Below, piece after piece: positions 61,621 through 64,000 of a DNA stretch of 64,000 nucleotides. The DNA is from Halobacterium litoreum. Its GTDB lineage: Archaea; Halobacteriota; Halobacteria; Halobacteriales; Halobacteriaceae. The notes beneath the pieces are model-generated. The model was given only the letters and a program-made list of their open reading frames with translations. It was not told where the DNA came from and did not search any database. Each line of letters begins with the position of its first letter. Position 1 is the stretch's first letter. The position numbers were made by a program, and so were the translations under genes. The stretch covers positions 1,798,001-1,862,000 of the forward strand of contig NZ_CP089466.1 of NCBI RefSeq assembly GCF_021233415.1, read 5' to 3'.

Positions 61621-62487
61621 ATGGGAGGAGTGGGACGGGATGTGCTGGGCGCGAACCCAATCGAGGAACTCGTGATACCGGACGGGACGACGGTCCGGGA
61701 ACACGACCTGGTGACGGACGGCGACGTGCTCGTCGGCGGCCAGTCCACCGTGGAACTCGGGGTTCGCGGCCGGAGCGTCGTCGCCGGCGAACGCGTCTCC
61801 TTCGACGGCGACATCGAGGCCGAGGGCGACTGCCGCCTCGACATGTGGTGTGACGTCGACGGCAACGTCCTCGTCGAACAGGACGCCTACCTCGGGGAGC
61901 GCGCCCACATCACGGGCCGCCTCGTGGTCGGCGGCGACCTCGACATCGGCGACGACGTGGACATCGAGGAGGGCTTCGAGGCCTCCGGTTGGATTGTCAT
62001 TCGGAACCCGATGCCCACCATCACGTTCTTCGTGATGTACCTCACCCACCTCCTGCATCTCGGCGAGGAGGACGAAGCCCAAGAGTTGGTGGACGAACTC
62101 GCGACCGACGGGGACGCCCAACCGCTGACGATTCCGCGCTCCGCGAGCGTCTCGGACGACGCGTGGCGCGTCTCCACGCCCGCCCGCATCGGGAGCGACT
62201 GCCGCCTCCACGGCAACATCCGCGCCACCGAAATCGAGGTCGGCGCGAACGACAACGTGTTCGGGAGTCTGCGCGCTCAGGACGACGTGAGCGTCGGGTC
62301 CGGCACGAAGATTCACGGCGACGTGACGACGCGGGACGGCGACGTTCGCGTCGAGGCCGACGCCGTCGTGCTCGGCGACGTCTCGGGCGACGACGTCTAC
62401 GTCCACCCGGACGCCGACGTCGACGGCGTCATCCGGGCGCGCGGCGAGATGCACCTGCAATCGCGGGCGGACCGCGAACAGGAGTGA
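61621..62487 (+). CDS. Beta-helix (bactofilin-like, polymer-forming) protein
   Basis: A 288-residue protein. Short repeating strands such as VLVGGQSTVELGVRGRSVVAGERVSFDG (split) and RVEADAVVLGDVSGDDVYVHPDADVDG predict a beta-helix, as in bactofilins and related proteins. Two halves (about 15-120 and 180-285) are separated by a segment with a hydrophobic helix (PTITFFVMYLTHLLHL, about 137-152). The family includes polymer-forming cytoskeletal proteins. It may polymerise near the membrane; this is inference. A TATA-like tttattg is only a few bases before the ATG. Confidence 0.75.
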   Translation: MGGVGRDVLGANPIEELVIPDGTTVREHDLVTDGDVLVGGQSTVELGVRGRSVVAGERVSFDGDIEAEGDCRLDMWCDVDGNVLVEQDAYLGERAHITGRLVVGGDLDIGDDVDIEEGFEASGWIVIRNPMPTITFFVMYLTHLLHLGEEDEAQELVDELATDGDAQPLTIPRSASVSDDAWRVSTPARIGSDCRLHGNIRATEIEVGANDNVFGSLRAQDDVSVGSGTKIHGDVTTRDGDVRVEADAVVLGDVSGDDVYVHPDADVDGVIRARGEMHLQSRADREQE

Positions 62488-62496
62488 GAAAGCGCG

Positions 62497-63555
62497 TCAG
62501 TTCTCGTCGTCTATCGGGTCTTCGACCTCGCCAGCGATGGCTTCCAGCGCGTCGGTGACGGTGACGAGGCCGAGGACGTCGTCGCCGTCGGTGACGAACG
62601 CGAGTTCCTGTCGTTCGGCCTGGAAGCGGTCGATGGCTTCGCTGACGGACGTGCCGGCCTCGATGGTCATCGGGGAGTGCGCGATGTCGGCGAGCGTGGC
62701 GGTGCCGTCCCGGAGGTCGTCGAGGTCGCGGAACACCTCCGGGAGGTAGACGATGCCTCGGAAGTCGGCCATCGACTCACCGACGAGCGGGTAGCGGACG
62801 TGGGGCGTCGTCGACATCCGTTCGAGGTTCGTCTCGAGGTCGTCGTCGGTGGAGAGCGCGACGACGTCCGCGGGGTCGACGGCGATGTCCTCGACCGGAA
62901 TGCGGCCGATGTCGAGCGCGCCGAGGACTTCCTCGCGGCGCTCCTCGGAGAGTTCCCCCTGCCCGAGGACGCTGTGGAGGCGATTCCGGAGTTCGGCGCG
63001 GGACTCGATGACGTCCTCTTCGGTTTCGAGCCACGCGCCCGTCATCTCGACGCCGAACAGTTTCAGCGTCCACTTGGCGACCGCGTCACCGAGCTTGATG
63101 AGCGGCGAGATGAGGACGTAGAACCAGTACAGCGGAGCGGCGCCCCACTTGCACACCCACCGGGAGCGCTCGACGCCGAGGTACGTCGGCGTCTGTTCGC
63201 CGTGCGTGAGGTGGACGAGGTTGATGATGAAGTACGCGATGAGCGCGCCGGCGCCCACCGTCGCCAGCGTCGTGCCGGCGAACAGCGGCTCGAAGATGGC
63301 CGCGAGCGCGGGCTCGGCGACGATACCGACCGCGATGCTTGACGCCGTAATCCCGACCTGACAGGTGGTCAGGTAGAGTTCGAGGTCGTTCGTCATCTCC
63401 CACGCGCGTTCGAGGCGCGAGTTCCCGTCCACGAACTCGTCTTCGGTGAACTGTCTCGCGCGAGTGAGCGCGAACTCGATGGCCACGAAGAAGCCGTTCG
63501 CCAGTATCAGTCCGACACCAGCGACGAGACGCAGGGCGACTTCCAAATCGTTCAT
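62497..63555 (-). CDS. CNNM/CorC (DUF21-CBS) family transporter
   Basis: A 352-residue protein from the ATG read from 63555. The DUF21 domain (about 1-180) has three or four membrane segments and GFFVAIEFALTRAR. Two CBS domains follow (about 205-335). No CorC-HlyC domain is seen at the end; the protein stops shortly after the CBS pair. The family moves Mg2+ or other divalent cations with Na+, with CBS domains binding nucleotides. It is convergent with the beta-helix gene. Confidence 0.88.
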   Translation of the reverse strand: MNDLEVALRLVAGVGLILANGFFVAIEFALTRARQFTEDEFVDGNSRLERAWEMTNDLELYLTTCQVGITASSIAVGIVAEPALAAIFEPLFAGTTLATVGAGALIAYFIINLVHLTHGEQTPTYLGVERSRWVCKWGAAPLYWFYVLISPLIKLGDAVAKWTLKLFGVEMTGAWLETEEDVIESRAELRNRLHSVLGQGELSEERREEVLGALDIGRIPVEDIAVDPADVVALSTDDDLETNLERMSTTPHVRYPLVGESMADFRGIVYLPEVFRDLDDLRDGTATLADIAHSPMTIEAGTSVSEAIDRFQAERQELAFVTDGDDVLGLVTVTDALEAIAGEVEDPIDDEN

Positions 63556-63655
63556 CACCCGGTGGATTGCCAGAACACCCGGATGATTCTTTTGGCCGGG
63601 GTGCGGGCGTTTCCCAACCGAAAGACGCTTTCCCGCGCTGACGGAATCTGACGGT

Positions 63656-64000
63656 ATGCTCTCTATCGCGCTCGCCGGGAAGCCGAACGCCGGGAAGTCG
63701 ACGTTCTACACGGCGGCGACGCGGTCGGAGGTGGACGTGGCGAACTACCCGTTCACCACCATCGACGCGAACCGCGGCGTGACCCACGTCCGAACCGAGT
63801 GCCCGTGTCTCACGCGCGACGAGCGCTGCGGGCACGAACACTGCCGCGACGGGAAGCGCTACGTCCCCGTGGAACTGCTGGACGTGGCGGGACTCGTTCC
63901 GGGCGCCCACGAGGGACGGGGCCTCGGGAATCAGTTCCTCGACGAACTGTCGAACGCGGACGTCATCGTGAACGTCGTGGACGCCTCCGGCGCGACGAAC
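63656..64000 (+). CDS. Obg/YchF-type GTPase (partial)
   Basis: The first 115 codons of a gene running off the right edge, from the ATG at 63656. The P loop is [12 protein letters not shown], the switch II motif is [21 protein letters not shown], and a Cys/His cluster ([15 protein letters not shown], about 50-64) lies between. This is the archaeal YchF/Ola1-like group of TRAFAC GTPases/ATPases, involved in ribosome-related functions or stress. The rest is missing. Confidence 0.88.
   Translation, partial: MLSIALAGKPNAGKSTFYTAATRSEVDVANYPFTTIDANRGVTHVRTECPCLTRDERCGHEHCRDGKRYVPVELLDVAGLVPGAHEGRGLGNQFLDELSNADVIVNVVDASGATN

Overview
The window comes from a haloarchaeon, most like Halobacterium and its relatives. 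The proteins are strongly acidic, G+C and third-position G/C are very high, and many genes look leaderless, with a TATA-like box about 27 bases before the start codon. GTG starts are common. Archaeal and haloarchaeal markers are present: L44e, S27e, aIF2-alpha, Nop10, PAN, Mre11-Rad50, PolB, halocyanins, Tat signal peptides and an initiator tRNA with A1:U72. There are no rRNA genes, CRISPR arrays or prophage. Most of the window is ordinary chromosomal core; the only clearly foreign piece is a roughly 1.4 kb TnpB islet.

Layout. (1) 0.1-12 kb: a menaquinol-oxidising cytochrome bc locus with a membrane-anchored halocyanin, Rieske protein, split cytochrome b and several small haloarchaea-specific membrane proteins. 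It is followed by an NAD-kinase-like protein, M28 and M42 peptidases and a second membrane halocyanin. No cytochrome c1 gene is seen, so halocyanin is the likely electron acceptor. (2) 12.5-14.5 kb: a reduced flavoprotein and CoaBC. (3) 14.6-22.6 kb: a nine-gene Mrp-type Na+/H+ antiporter operon (E-F-G-A'-B-C-D-D-D) with overlapping genes and clear Shine-Dalgarno sites. (4) 22.7-25.6 kb: a purine phosphoribosyltransferase, a DJ-1/PfpI protein, initiator tRNA-Met and, directly at its 3' end, a low-GC TnpB islet.

(5) 25.7-30.6 kb: a DUF2298 membrane protein and the translation/rRNA-modification operon L44e-S27e-aIF2alpha-Nop10-PAC2. (6) 30.7-39.2 kb: a J-domain membrane protein, an HTH regulator, a phosphoesterase, an amine-oxidase-like flavoprotein, threonine synthase, a DtxR-type regulator overlapping a GDT1/TMEM165-type cation transporter, a LysE exporter, an HD protein and AlaX. 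(7) 39.2-43.3 kb: AIM24, a small zinc-finger protein, a cold-shock protein, a response regulator/PAS/GAF/histidine kinase hybrid, a SHOCT protein and tRNA-Gln. (8) 43.3-48.7 kb: an iron module with sufC-sufB-sufD, a ferritin-like protein and a second DtxR regulator, then a second DJ-1 protein.

(9) 48.7-61 kb: PolB, three small haloarchaeal genes, Rad50-Mre11, a small HTH protein, the proteasome-activating nucleotidase and a large FAD/Fe-S dehydrogenase. (10) 61-64 kb: small membrane and DUF5800-like genes, a beta-helix (bactofilin-like) protein, a CNNM/CorC transporter and the start of an Obg/YchF-type GTPase.

Functionally the window brings together aerobic electron transport and ion energetics (bc complex, halocyanins, Mrp, the FAD/Fe-S dehydrogenase), Fe and Mn homeostasis (two DtxR regulators, GDT1, ferritin-like, SUF), DNA replication and repair, and protein synthesis and turnover. 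Gene packing is extreme: five convergent gene pairs share a four-base stop-codon interlock.
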